Of a stretch of 64,000 bases of DNA, positions 34,560 through 43,527 are shown piece after piece. The notes below the pieces were generated by a model. That model did no database searches. It had not been told where the DNA came from and saw nothing but the letters and a program-made list of their open reading frames with translations. Position 1 is the stretch's first letter. Each line of letters starts with the position of its first letter. The translations under genes and the position numbers were made by a program. Source of the DNA: UBA5972 sp964567685 (GTDB lineage Bacteria; Pseudomonadota; Alphaproteobacteria; Rhodobacterales; Rhodobacteraceae); the NCBI GenBank assembly GCA_964567685.1, contig CAZMNO010000016.1, positions 1 to 64,000 of the forward strand, read 5' to 3'.

Positions 34560-35398
34560 GTGGGTTCGCGGCGCACACAATTGCTGAGCGTGCCCACGCC
34601 TTCAACCGTAACCTCAACCCGGTCCCCCTCAACCAGCCAGATCGGTGGGTCAAACCGTGCGCCCGCACCTGTTGGGGTGCCAGTGGCGATGAGATCGCCC
34701 GGTTCAAGCGTGCCGAAAGTTGACAGGTAGTTGATGATACGGGAAAAACTGAAGGCCATCGAGGCCGTGCTGTCGGACTGGCGAAGTTCGCCATTGACCC
34801 GCGTTTCAACCTGCATATCGGTGACATCAATACCGCTGAGATCGGTTTCGATCCAGGGGCCGATGGCGCCGGAATTATTCCAGTTTTTGCCGGGGGTCAC
34901 ATTGAATTTGCCGTGCCGCACCCAATCACGAATGGTGCCTTCGTTCATGATGGTCAGGCCGGCGACATGTTGCATGGCGTCAACCTGACTGATCCGGCGG
35001 CCCGGTTTGCCGATCACCAGAACAATTTCCCCTTCATAATCGAGCTGCTCGGATTCCGGTGGGATTTCAAGCGCTTGTTCATGGGCGACGAAAGACAGCG
35101 GGTTGCGCATGAAAACTGATGGGTAGGCTGGAGCGGCGGAGCCGTCTTTGTACTCCTGATTGCGGTTCATGTAATTGACGCCGATGCAGAAAATGCGAGT
35201 CGGGTTGGTGACCGGCAGCTCAAGAGTGATCTCTTTGAATTTGCAGTCAGGCGCGGTCTTGTCAATTGCGCGCGTGATTCCAGCCGGATCACTCAGAGCC
35301 TGGCGCATATCGGTAAAGTTCAGGCGGCTTGTCAGGTCGTATACAGCATTGCCATCGGTTGCGCCAATCCTGTTTTTGTTGAATGTTATCAGTTTCAT
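34556..35398 (-). CDS. hpaG: Single-domain HpaG-type isomerase/decarboxylase
   Basis: 280 residues of the FAH fold with its short N-terminal domain. Marks: IFCIGVNYMNRNQEYKD near residue 85, LDYEGEIVLVIGKPGR with the metal Glu pair, and GDLIATGTPTGAGARFDPP. In E. coli HpaG has two such domains in one chain (429 residues) that decarboxylate 5-carboxy-2-oxohept-3-ene-dioate and isomerise the product. Here only one domain is present in the cluster, so a second copy may lie elsewhere or one protein does both. Confidence 0.83.
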   Translation of the reverse strand: MKLITFNKNRIGATDGNAVYDLTSRLNFTDMRQALSDPAGITRAIDKTAPDCKFKEITLELPVTNPTRIFCIGVNYMNRNQEYKDGSAAPAYPSVFMRNPLSFVAHEQALEIPPESEQLDYEGEIVLVIGKPGRRISQVDAMQHVAGLTIMNEGTIRDWVRHGKFNVTPGKNWNNSGAIGPWIETDLSGIDVTDMQVETRVNGELRQSDSTASMAFSFSRIINYLSTFGTLEPGDLIATGTPTGAGARFDPPIWLVEGDRVEVTVEGVGTLSNCVRREPT

Positions 35399-35492
35399 GA
35401 GGCGGTACTTTTTGTTTTAGGGATGATTTGGCTTGACGGTAATTAACATGTTAAGTAAATAGATAACCTGATAATATCTCAAGGTCAATGGG

Positions 35493-35885
35493 ATGGCGCA
35501 TCTGTCAATCGAATACTCGGCAAATCTGGATGAAACGCTCGATATGGCGGCGTTTTGCGAGGTTGCGCGATCAGTTATGGCTGAATGCGGGGTGTTCCCG
35601 GTAGCGGGCATTCGCGTGCGTGCCTTTCGCGCGGATCACGCGGCGATTAGCGACGGCAACCCGGAATTTGCTTTTGCTGACATGGTGCTGCGCATGGGCA
35701 AAGGCCGCGATGAAGAGGTGCGGCTGGCGGCGTGCGAAACGGTCTATGCTGCCCTAGAGGGCTGGCTGGCAGAGCGCCTGAACCAGCCCTTTGCGCTGTC
35801 GCTGGAAGTTCTGGAAATCAACTATCCGTTTGCAATCAAACGGATGAACACAATACGTACGGCGCTGGAAGGCAAAAATGGCTGA
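35493..35885 (+). CDS. hpaF: 5-carboxymethyl-2-hydroxymuconate isomerase with Ala in place of Pro1
   Basis: 130 residues, co-linear with CHMI/HpaF (family about 126). Known CHMI and 4-OT enzymes use an N-terminal proline, exposed after Met removal, as general base. In this copy codon 2 is GCG (Ala), giving MAHLSIEYSAN where the family has MPH. The rest of the fold is intact (CGVFPVAGIRVRAF, ADMVLRMGKGRDEE). The gene starts a rightward operon and overlaps hpaE by eight bases. A single C to G change would explain the loss of Pro. Confidence 0.85.
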   Translation: MAHLSIEYSANLDETLDMAAFCEVARSVMAECGVFPVAGIRVRAFRADHAAISDGNPEFAFADMVLRMGKGRDEEVRLAACETVYAALEGWLAERLNQPFALSLEVLEINYPFAIKRMNTIRTALEGKNG

Positions 35886-37398
35886 TTTGAAAGAAAACAT
35901 CGACAATGCAATGGCTTACCTTGCACCAATCAGCGCAAAAGGTGTGCTGAACCGCATTGGCGGTAAAGACAGCACCGGTGCGGCTTTGTTTGATACGACT
36001 TCACCGATAGATGGCAGTTTACTGGCCAAAGTGGCGCGCAGTGATGCGGCAGAGGTGGACAAGGCGGCGCGGGCGGCGAAAGCGGCCTTTCCCGCCTGGC
36101 GCGATTTTGGCGCCAAAGAGCGCAAGGCGGTTTTGCACAGGATCGCCGATGCGATTGAGGCGAGGGCCGAGGAGATTGCCTTTCTGGAATGTCTCGATAC
36201 CGGTCAGGCCCTGCGCTTCATGTCAAAGGCTGCCCTGAGGGGGGCTGAGAATTTCCGCTATTTCGCCGATCTTGCGCCTTCCGCGCGTGACGGGCAGAAC
36301 CTGCCCAGTCCGACCCTGATGAATGTGACCTCGCGCGTGCCCATAGGCCCGGTTGGTGTGATCACACCCTGGAATACGCCGTTCATGTTAAGCACATGGA
36401 AGATCGCCCCGGCGCTGGCAGCGGGGTGTACCATTGTTCATAAGCCAGCTGAGCTTAGCCCGATAACTGCCCGTCTTCTTGTGGAAATAGCGGAAGAGGC
36501 TGGATTGCCACCGGGTGTTTGGAATCTGGTCAATGGCTTTGGTGAAGATGCCGGGAAGGCGCTGACAGAACATCCAGATATAAAAGCCATCGCCTTTGTC
36601 GGCGAAAGCAAGACCGGTTCGGCGATCATGAAACAGGGGGCCGATACGCTCAAGCGCGTGCATTTTGAACTTGGCGGCAAAAACCCCTGTATCGTTTTTG
36701 ACGATGCGGATCTTGAGCGGGCGCTGGATGCGGCGATCTTCATGATCTATTCGCTGAATGGCGAGCGCTGTACGTCTTCGTCACGCCTGTTGTTGCAGGC
36801 GTCGATCCACGATGAGTTCGTGGACAAGCTGACCACGCGGGTGAATAACCTCAAAGTCGGCCATCCCCTTGATCCCAAGACCGAAATTGGCCCCCTTATT
36901 GCTGAAGTTCATCGCCGGAAAGTCTCGTCCTATTTTGATATCGCTAAATCTGAGGGGGCGGAAATCAGTGCCGGGGGTAGTGTGATTGAGGGCGATGGCT
37001 GTTATGTTGAGCCGACGTTAGTTACCGGTGCGACGCGCGATATGCGCATTGCGCAGGAAGAGGTGTTTGGCCCGGTTCTGACGGTCATCCCGTTCACTGA
37101 TCAGGCCGAGGTGATTGCCATTGCAAATGGTGTTGAATACGGCCTGACAGCCTATGTCTGGACCAATGATCTGAGCCGGGCGCTTGATGTCACGTCGCAA
37201 CTGGAAGCGGGGATGATCTGGGTAAACTCGGAAAACGTCCGGCATCTTCCCACGCCGTTTGGTGGCGTCAAGGCCAGCGGAATAGGGCGCGACGGCGCTG
37301 AGTGGTCGTTTGAGTTCTATATGGAACAGAAACATATCGGATTTGCCCTTGGCGGGCATAAGATACCGCGTCTTGGTGCCGCTGTTGTATCTGACTGA
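35878..37398 (+). CDS. hpaE: 5-carboxymethyl-2-hydroxymuconate semialdehyde dehydrogenase
   Basis: 506 residues, an aldehyde dehydrogenase of the HpaE type. It has the cofactor region PVGVITPWNTPFMLSTWKIAPAL near residue 160, HFELGGKNP with the general-base Glu near 262, and NGERCTSSSRLLL with the catalytic Cys near 296. It oxidises the ring-cleavage semialdehyde to the dicarboxylate with NAD. It is about 18 residues longer than the E. coli form at the N-terminus. It is read with hpaF (overlap) and hpaD (45-base gap). Confidence 0.93.
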   Translation: MADLKENIDNAMAYLAPISAKGVLNRIGGKDSTGAALFDTTSPIDGSLLAKVARSDAAEVDKAARAAKAAFPAWRDFGAKERKAVLHRIADAIEARAEEIAFLECLDTGQALRFMSKAALRGAENFRYFADLAPSARDGQNLPSPTLMNVTSRVPIGPVGVITPWNTPFMLSTWKIAPALAAGCTIVHKPAELSPITARLLVEIAEEAGLPPGVWNLVNGFGEDAGKALTEHPDIKAIAFVGESKTGSAIMKQGADTLKRVHFELGGKNPCIVFDDADLERALDAAIFMIYSLNGERCTSSSRLLLQASIHDEFVDKLTTRVNNLKVGHPLDPKTEIGPLIAEVHRRKVSSYFDIAKSEGAEISAGGSVIEGDGCYVEPTLVTGATRDMRIAQEEVFGPVLTVIPFTDQAEVIAIANGVEYGLTAYVWTNDLSRALDVTSQLEAGMIWVNSENVRHLPTPFGGVKASGIGRDGAEWSFEFYMEQKHIGFALGGHKIPRLGAAVVSD

Positions 37399-37443
37399 AT
37401 GAAATGAACAGGAAATCGTGGAAACCTACAAAGGATTGTGAAA

Positions 37444-38298
37444 ATGGGAGAAATCGTTCTCGCCGCCAAAATGACCCATGTGCCGACGATGCTGATGTCA
37501 GAGCAGGACGGCCCGGTTAAGGGAAAGCGGCAACCGGCCATTGACGGCCATCTTGAGATTGCCCGCCGCGCCAAGGCGCTGGGGGCGGACACGGTTGTGG
37601 TGGTTGATACGCATTGGGTGGTGAATGCCGGCTATCACGTCAATGCCAATGACCACTTCAAAGGGGTATTTACCTCAAATGAGTTTCCGCAATTCATCCA
37701 GAATATGGCGTTTGAATTTGACGGCAATCCCGAACTTGGCGATCTCATTGCCGAAAAGGCGCAGGCCAAAGATGTCTATACGCTCAGCCACCAGCTTGAC
37801 AGCCTGGAACTGGAATACGGAACGCTGGTGCCAATGTATTTCATGTCGCGCGAACACAAGATGAAGGTCATTTCGGTTGCCGGGTGGTGCACGGTCCACA
37901 GCCACGAAAGCTCGCGCAAGCTGGGCGAGGCGATCCGCGAAGCGATCGAGGCCAGTGACAGCAAGGTGTTGCTGGTGGCCTCGGGTTCGTTGTCGCACCG
38001 GATCTGGCCGAATGACGACTATGCCGCCAATAACGGCACCTTTACCATATCCAAGGAATTCAACCGACAAGTCGATCTGCATGTGCTTGAGCTGTGGAAG
38101 CGCGGTGAATGGGATACATTCATCAAGATGCTGCCGGAATATGCGGACTACTGTTGCGGCGAAGGCTCCATGCATGACACGGTCATGATGCTGGGGGCCC
38201 TTGGCTGGGACAAGTATACCGGCAAAGGCGAGGTCGTGACGGAGTATTTTCCAAGCTCGGGCACCGGGCAGACCAATGTGGTGCTGCCCGTCACTTAG
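37444..38298 (+). CDS. hpaD: 3,4-dihydroxyphenylacetate 2,3-dioxygenase (class III extradiol)
   Basis: 284 residues from ATG 37444, behind AAAGGA; the match in length to E. coli HpaD (283) is close. LigB-type fold: metal His in KMTHVPTM near residue 12 and VVDTHWVVN near 58, and the late SLSHRIWPNDDYA loop. The reaction opens the ring of homoprotocatechuate next to the hydroxyls. It is the first enzyme of the pathway encoded here. No HpaBC monooxygenase is in the window, so the catechol may come from another source or locus. Confidence 0.92.
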   Translation: MGEIVLAAKMTHVPTMLMSEQDGPVKGKRQPAIDGHLEIARRAKALGADTVVVVDTHWVVNAGYHVNANDHFKGVFTSNEFPQFIQNMAFEFDGNPELGDLIAEKAQAKDVYTLSHQLDSLELEYGTLVPMYFMSREHKMKVISVAGWCTVHSHESSRKLGEAIREAIEASDSKVLLVASGSLSHRIWPNDDYAANNGTFTISKEFNRQVDLHVLELWKRGEWDTFIKMLPEYADYCCGEGSMHDTVMMLGALGWDKYTGKGEVVTEYFPSSGTGQTNVVLPVT

Positions 38299-38319
38299 CG
38301 GCTGACCCCATTGATGGCG

Positions 38320-39861
38320 TTACTGCTTTGGCAGGTGAATGTTGAAGCGGTCGCGGATCGCTTTGTCCGTCGCCGCATCGAACTGTGCCGCCGATGGCTT
38401 TGACAAAACGGCATTCTTTGTCTCGGTCGCTTTTTCCCTGAGATTGGGTTTGCCCTTTTCCGCCCATTCCTTTGGGGACGAGCGATCACCCAGACGCGGA
38501 TAGATATAGTCGGTCTGCATCAGGCTGAGTGTCTGATCCGAGCCTAGATAATGGCCCGGCCCCTCCAGACAGACGCGGCGCATCGTGTCAAGCGACAGAT
38601 TTTCATCGGTGACATTGATGCCGCGTACACAGCGCATCGACTGGCCCAGAAGATCATCGCCGATGATCAGGCTTTCATGGCAGAACCCCAGCAAAGAGGC
38701 GTGCATGCCGACGCTTTCATAAACCATGTTGAGGCCAGCCAGTCCCGCCATCACGTTGGAATGTGCCTGCTCATAGCCGGCCTGCATATCGGGCATCTTG
38801 GCGTCAGCAATGCCAGCAGCCGCCCCACCCGGAAGCCCATAAAAACGGTGCATCTGGGCGCAACCAGCGCTTAAGAGCGCCTGCTCGCCTGACCCCCCTG
38901 ACATCGCCCCGGTGCGCAAGTCGGAGACGAAAGGCCAGGTTCCGAATATCGCCGGATGCCCCGGTTTTACGGCGTTGACATAAACCAGCCCTGCAAGGCA
39001 TTCCGCCACCGCCTGCACAATCGCCCCGGCAATCGAGGCGGGTGCCGTGGCACCTGCCTGACCGGCAGACAACAACAGAACCGGCATGCCGCCCGCAATG
39101 CAGGCTTCCAGCACTTCGCAGGCTTCTGTGGCGAATTTCATTGGCGGGATGACAAAGCAGATCGAAGCAGAGATGAACGGGCGCGCGCGCCATGCGGCCT
39201 CACCCCCGGCAATGGCGTGAATGAGGTCAAGGCAGCCCGGTACATAGGCAGGCTCGGTAAAGCTGGTGCCGATATGTTTGGAAGTGCCGGAACAGGCGGC
39301 ATAGATGGTATTGAGGTCCATCTCGAAATTGTCCTCGATATCGCGGCACACCATTGGGCGCTGGAAAAAATGCACGTTATCAAGGGTGTTGACGATTTTG
39401 GCAGCATCAAACAGATCCTGAACCGTGCTTTCACGGTACTCGCGGGCCTGAATATCGACCATGTGCACAGCGGCCCCCGCAGTGCCGTAGTGAACCCGGT
39501 TGCCACTGAGATCGAGGTCGTATTTGGGATCACGGGCTGAAAGCGTGATGTCTTTGGCCGCCATTTCCAGCGATCTTTCCACCAGATCACGGGGAAAGCG
39601 AATGCGCTCGTCATCGCCAAGAATCGCCCCGGCACCGGTAAGAATTTCAACGCCGGACGGGGGCGCATCCGCAAGGCCGATCTCTTCCAGAGCCGTCAGG
39701 GCGGCCTCGTGGATTTTTTCAACTTCGGTCTGGCTCAGCGGGTTGTAAACACCGCCCTCAAGGCCTGGGCGGACGGGGCGGATATCTTCGGCCAAAGGGG
39801 CTGCGCGCAGGGCCTGACGGGCGGAACGGCCGCCAGAGCGGCGGGGGCGGGGAACGGACAT
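38320..39861 (-). CDS. MttB-family methyltransferase without pyrrolysine
   Basis: 513 residues of the trimethylamine methyltransferase superfamily. The start is basic and disordered (PRPRRSGGRSARQALRAAP), followed by the barrel with VHMVDIQAREYRESTVQDLFD, TSFTEPAYVPG, GTWPFVSDLRTGAMSGGSGEQALL and GCAQMHRFYGLPGG. The frame is open without an amber codon, so it is a non-Pyl member like the MtgB-type betaine or carnitine enzymes. Such proteins transfer methyl to a corrinoid protein; no corrinoid protein, activator or MtxA-type gene is next to it. It probably demethylates a quaternary amine, but the substrate is unknown. Confidence 0.82.
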   Translation of the reverse strand: MSVPRPRRSGGRSARQALRAAPLAEDIRPVRPGLEGGVYNPLSQTEVEKIHEAALTALEEIGLADAPPSGVEILTGAGAILGDDERIRFPRDLVERSLEMAAKDITLSARDPKYDLDLSGNRVHYGTAGAAVHMVDIQAREYRESTVQDLFDAAKIVNTLDNVHFFQRPMVCRDIEDNFEMDLNTIYAACSGTSKHIGTSFTEPAYVPGCLDLIHAIAGGEAAWRARPFISASICFVIPPMKFATEACEVLEACIAGGMPVLLLSAGQAGATAPASIAGAIVQAVAECLAGLVYVNAVKPGHPAIFGTWPFVSDLRTGAMSGGSGEQALLSAGCAQMHRFYGLPGGAAAGIADAKMPDMQAGYEQAHSNVMAGLAGLNMVYESVGMHASLLGFCHESLIIGDDLLGQSMRCVRGINVTDENLSLDTMRRVCLEGPGHYLGSDQTLSLMQTDYIYPRLGDRSSPKEWAEKGKPNLREKATETKNAVLSKPSAAQFDAATDKAIRDRFNIHLPKQ

Positions 39862-40126
39862 GGTGAAAACTCATTGGAACTTGCGGGCGTGGATTGGCGG
39901 ACTAATGGCCGGTTTAAGGGCGGCCACGCGCCGCGCGACCACGATCCGCACCAATGGTACGGCTGATCAATTCCACTTTCCAGGCATTGCCCCGCATAGA
40001 GAGGTTCCTTTGAGTTTGGTGAAATTCAATTTGAATATTTCACGCGCGGCATCTTGTCTGTTTGCGGCAATGTGGTCGCAAACGGTGTTTTTGCCGAATT
40101 TCGGATAATCCCGGTAAATCAGGTGG

Positions 40127-41185
40127 CTACCAGCTGCCGGATGCGCCACCACCGGACGAGGAGCCGCCGCTGAAAGAACTGCCCGAGGATGACGACGAGG
40201 ATTTTGACTTTCTCGGTATGGTGACGGTTTCAGAATAGCTGTGATCACAATTGCGGCAATTGTAATCAATCCTGGCGCGTCCGCTGCTGCTGGTTGTGGC
40301 GCTTGAAAGCACAGTGCGCAGGGAATGCAGCGTGCGATAATCGCAGGAAGGGCAGGCGGAATAGCCGCTGAACCAGGCCCGGTAGCCTTCGATCAGCACA
40401 TGGTCGTCATGCGCGCAGTACCAGACGTCATAATCCTTGGAATTCAGGCTTTCCTCGACCTTTTGTCCATGCGCCAGCCATTTATCATCGCTCTCTTCGG
40501 AAAGCCGCGTCATTTTGCGCCCACAAAGATCACATTGGCGCGGGCGATTGCGCAGAAACCGGCGGAAGCGAAATCCGCCAAAGCCGCTGCTGACAATGGC
40601 CAATGCACCCAAAATCCAGGCGAAGAACCCACCGGAACGTACTGAACTGGCGATGTTATCTGCCTCCAGACGCAAACGCGAAGAGGTGGTGTAACCCGCA
40701 TCGGTAAACTCAAGCCGTGTGCGCTTGATGGTTTCCGTGACCCCGGCTTCGATGCCTTTTGCGTATTCGTCCTCTTTGAACCAGGGGATGAAATGATGGT
40801 CGATAACGCGCTTGACTCGGTCATCGAACACCGGCGGATAGCCTTTGCCAAGTTCGATGCGCATATCGCGGTCCTGTCGCGCGACAAGGACCAGAATCCC
40901 GTCATTGCGCCTGGGATCACCGATCCCCCAGCTGTTGAATAGCCCGGTGGCAAAAGGCTCAATCGCATCGCTCGGGCCGTAATCCAGTCGGCTTTCGATG
41001 GTGACGACCGTCATTTCGACGCCGCGCTCAGCTTTAACTGCCTTGAGCGATTTGACGATCCGCGCCTCGGTTTCCGCGTCAATCAGATCAGCAAAATCAT
41101 TGACATAGACGGATGTATAGGCCGGGTAGTTCTGGGCCTGCACGGCAAAGGGCATAAGGAGGATGAGGATAAGTACATAGCGCAT
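40127..41185 (-). CDS. TPM-domain exported membrane protein (YgcG-like)
   Basis: 352 residues. A Sec leader (residues 1-17) precedes a TPM domain (about 20-150: FADLIDAETEARIVKSLKAV, GIGDPRRNDGILVLVARQDRDMRIELG). One membrane span sits around 188-206. Two zinc-ribbon-like Cys pairs follow (CDLCGRKM, and CPSC with CRNC), then a Ser/Gly tail ending in GGGASGSW, which is the classic end of this family. It may act in envelope or photosystem-II-type maintenance; the cellular role in proteobacteria is not settled. Confidence 0.78.
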   Translation of the reverse strand: MRYVLILILLMPFAVQAQNYPAYTSVYVNDFADLIDAETEARIVKSLKAVKAERGVEMTVVTIESRLDYGPSDAIEPFATGLFNSWGIGDPRRNDGILVLVARQDRDMRIELGKGYPPVFDDRVKRVIDHHFIPWFKEDEYAKGIEAGVTETIKRTRLEFTDAGYTTSSRLRLEADNIASSVRSGGFFAWILGALAIVSSGFGGFRFRRFLRNRPRQCDLCGRKMTRLSEESDDKWLAHGQKVEESLNSKDYDVWYCAHDDHVLIEGYRAWFSGYSACPSCDYRTLHSLRTVLSSATTSSSGRARIDYNCRNCDHSYSETVTIPRKSKSSSSSSGSSFSGGSSSGGGASGSW

Positions 41186-41264
41186 GGGCTGAGTATAGCT
41201 TGCGGCGCGGCCAAATCCACTGATTGTGAGCCAAAAGCGTTGTGATCACAAATACAACTCCGGT

Positions 41265-42677
41265 CTAATCCTGTTCCATCTGCCCGGCAAGGTCGCACAA
41301 AACGTCATATACGCTCATCACATCGTCGCGCGTACAGTCAAACTGTCCTGCGGTCATGCGGATGACGAACCGCCCCTCGTGATGGGTTTGCGTAAGATAA
41401 ATCCGCCCGTCATCGTTTACGCGCGCCAATAGTTGTTCCGTTGCCGTGTCAGCATTCGCCCCCGCAGGTGTGAATTGAAAGGTAAAAAGCGCCAGACGGC
41501 TGTGGGTGACAATCTCAAACGCGGGATGCGCCGCCAGTTTCGCCTCCAATTCCTGAACCCACGCGACGTGATTACGGATGCGGGCGCGCAGCCCTTCCAG
41601 CCCGTAGGCGCGCATCAGGAACCAGAGCTTGAGTGCACGAAAACGGCGACCCAGTGGAATTGTCCATTCATTGTAATTGGTTATCTCATCCGCACCGATC
41701 GTTTCCAGATAGGAAGGGCGCAAGCCGAGGGTCCTGATCTGGGGCACCGGATCGGCGAGAAACTGAACCGAACAGTCAAATTGCGCCCCCAGCCATTTAT
41801 GCGGATTGAATACGATGGAATCGGCCCCGTCCACACCCTGCCAGATCGGGCGGAACTCAGGGCAGATCATCGCAGACCCGGCCCAGGCGGCATCGACATG
41901 GGTGTAAAGCCCTTCCTCTTTTGCCACCGCCATAATCTCGGCCACATTGTCCGATGCCCCGATTGAGGTGCCCCCGACACAGATCACCACGCCTGCCGGC
42001 AAAAGCCCGGCATCGCGATCTGCCCTGATCGCAGCCTGCAGTGCGTCAGGGCGCATGGCGTAATCATCGTCTGTCGGGATCTTCACCAGATTCTGCTGCC
42101 CGATCCCGGCCACCCAGCAGGCTTTGTCAATCGACGAATGGGTCTGAGCGGAGGCATAGATGCGCGGTGTCTTTTCTCCCGCCAGCCCCGATTCAATACC
42201 ACGCCAGTCAATTGCACGTTCACGCATGGTCAGAATGGCCGACAGGGTGGCCGAGGTTGCACTGTCCTGAATGACCCCGGTGAAATGCGGCGCGAGGCCA
42301 AGCGCATCCCTGAGCCAGCCGATCATGACTCCTTCGATTTCGGTAGCCGCGGGCGAGGTCTGCCAGAGCATGCATTGTGCAGAGATCGTGTTGGCAAGCT
42401 GCTCGGCCACCATCGAAGCGGGCGATGCGTTGGAGGGGAAATAGGCAAAAAACCTTGGATGCTGCCAATGGGTCATGCCATCGGGCACGATGCGCACGAA
42501 ATCGGCAAATATGGTTTCCATGTCTTCAGGTAGTTCCGGTGCGGCGCTCGGAAGCTGCGCTGCAATATCACCGGGCTTGACCTGCGCCCTTACCGGGCGG
42601 TCGCGCAGGCCGTCCAGATAGTCCTGCGACCAATCCGTTGCCCGGTTCGACCATTTGGTGAGTTCGTCTTTGTCCAT
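41265..42677 (-). CDS. PLP-dependent group II (aromatic/tryptophan-type) decarboxylase
   Basis: 470 residues from ATG 42677, behind GGAG. Group II decarboxylase features: PRFFAYFPSNASPASMVAEQL near residue 80, HVDAAWAGS holding the PLP Asp near 270, and NPHKWLG with the Schiff-base Lys near 302. These enzymes decarboxylate Dopa, Trp, Tyr or related amino acids. Co-directional genes for a PEP-mutase-family protein and an aminotransferase lie upstream (46 and 849 bases), which points to one operon for amino-acid-derived metabolism. Substrate not readable. Confidence 0.82.
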   Translation of the reverse strand: MDKDELTKWSNRATDWSQDYLDGLRDRPVRAQVKPGDIAAQLPSAAPELPEDMETIFADFVRIVPDGMTHWQHPRFFAYFPSNASPASMVAEQLANTISAQCMLWQTSPAATEIEGVMIGWLRDALGLAPHFTGVIQDSATSATLSAILTMRERAIDWRGIESGLAGEKTPRIYASAQTHSSIDKACWVAGIGQQNLVKIPTDDDYAMRPDALQAAIRADRDAGLLPAGVVICVGGTSIGASDNVAEIMAVAKEEGLYTHVDAAWAGSAMICPEFRPIWQGVDGADSIVFNPHKWLGAQFDCSVQFLADPVPQIRTLGLRPSYLETIGADEITNYNEWTIPLGRRFRALKLWFLMRAYGLEGLRARIRNHVAWVQELEAKLAAHPAFEIVTHSRLALFTFQFTPAGANADTATEQLLARVNDDGRIYLTQTHHEGRFVIRMTAGQFDCTRDDVMSVYDVLCDLAGQMEQD

Positions 42678-42723
42678 TGATTTCTCCGTTCGCCGCAACC
42701 CCGCCAGAGGTGATCAGGCGCCT

Positions 42724-43527
42724 TCAGCTATCAGCGAGCGCGTCAAATCCAATTCCGCTGGACATCGATGCGAACGTGCCCTTTGAATACATCCCGTCAG
42801 CCGCATCCGCCACCGCACCAAGTGCATGGCGGGCAAGGGTCGAGCCCAGACTCACTCGCGCCACCCCCATTTCTGCGAATTCGGCCAGCGTTGTCTGAAG
42901 GTAGGGTCCGGCGGCGAGTGCGTTCACCGGAGCGTTTAGAGTTTTGCAGATCCTGCGTAAATCAGCGGATGTCTTGGTCATCGGCGCATAAAGGCAATCC
43001 GCCCCAGCGGCTTCAAACGCGATCAGTCGGCGCAGTGCTTCGTCAATATCATAGCTTCCCACCATGATCCCGTCAGCGCGGGCGACCAGCACGAAATCAC
43101 GTGGCAACGCGCGCGCTGCCGCCGTTGCAGCACGGATACGTTCCACCGCCAGATCAAAGGGATAGGGCGTGTTATCGGGGATCGTTGCATCCTCGATGGA
43201 AATCCCGGCCAATCCGGCCTCGGCGGCCAGTCGCACGGTATCGGCCAGCTTATCCGGATCATCGGCGTAGCCATTTTCAAAATCCCCGGAAACCGGCAAA
43301 GGCGTGGCTGCAACGATACACTCTGCATGGGCAAGCGCCTGATCGAGCGTCACCTCACCATCACTGACACCCAGCGTTGCGGCCACCGCCCAGGAACTGG
43401 TTCCCAGCGCCTCAGCGCCGGCATTTGCCAGCAGTTTAGCACTGGCGGCATCCCAGACATTAGCCAGAATGAACGGATTGCCGGGTTGGTGAAGGGCCCG
43501 AAATGCCGGGCCCGGATCGTGGGTCAT
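42724..43527 (-). CDS. PEP mutase/isocitrate lyase family protein
   Basis: 267 residues with the superfamily's metal site segments: ILANVWDAASAKLLANAGAEALGTSSWA at the start, GDFENGYADD near residue 85, GISIEDATIPD near 115, and LVARADGI. The PEP mutase signature EDKxxxKxNS is absent, so a phosphonate function is unlikely. Lyase or oxaloacetate-decarboxylase-like chemistry fits better. The ATG overlaps the aminotransferase stop by four bases. Confidence 0.78.
   Translation of the reverse strand: MTHDPGPAFRALHQPGNPFILANVWDAASAKLLANAGAEALGTSSWAVAATLGVSDGEVTLDQALAHAECIVAATPLPVSGDFENGYADDPDKLADTVRLAAEAGLAGISIEDATIPDNTPYPFDLAVERIRAATAAARALPRDFVLVARADGIMVGSYDIDEALRRLIAFEAAGADCLYAPMTKTSADLRRICKTLNAPVNALAAGPYLQTTLAEFAEMGVARVSLGSTLARHALGAVADAADGMYSKGTFASMSSGIGFDALADS

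Noticed and set aside
38320..39861. Pyrrolysine-containing MttB
   Set aside because: The frame has no internal amber codon and no pylTSBCD genes are seen.
42724..43527. PEP mutase suggesting phosphonate biosynthesis
   Set aside because: The EDKxxxKxNS signature of true PEP mutases is absent, and no phosphonopyruvate decarboxylase or phosphonate genes are nearby.
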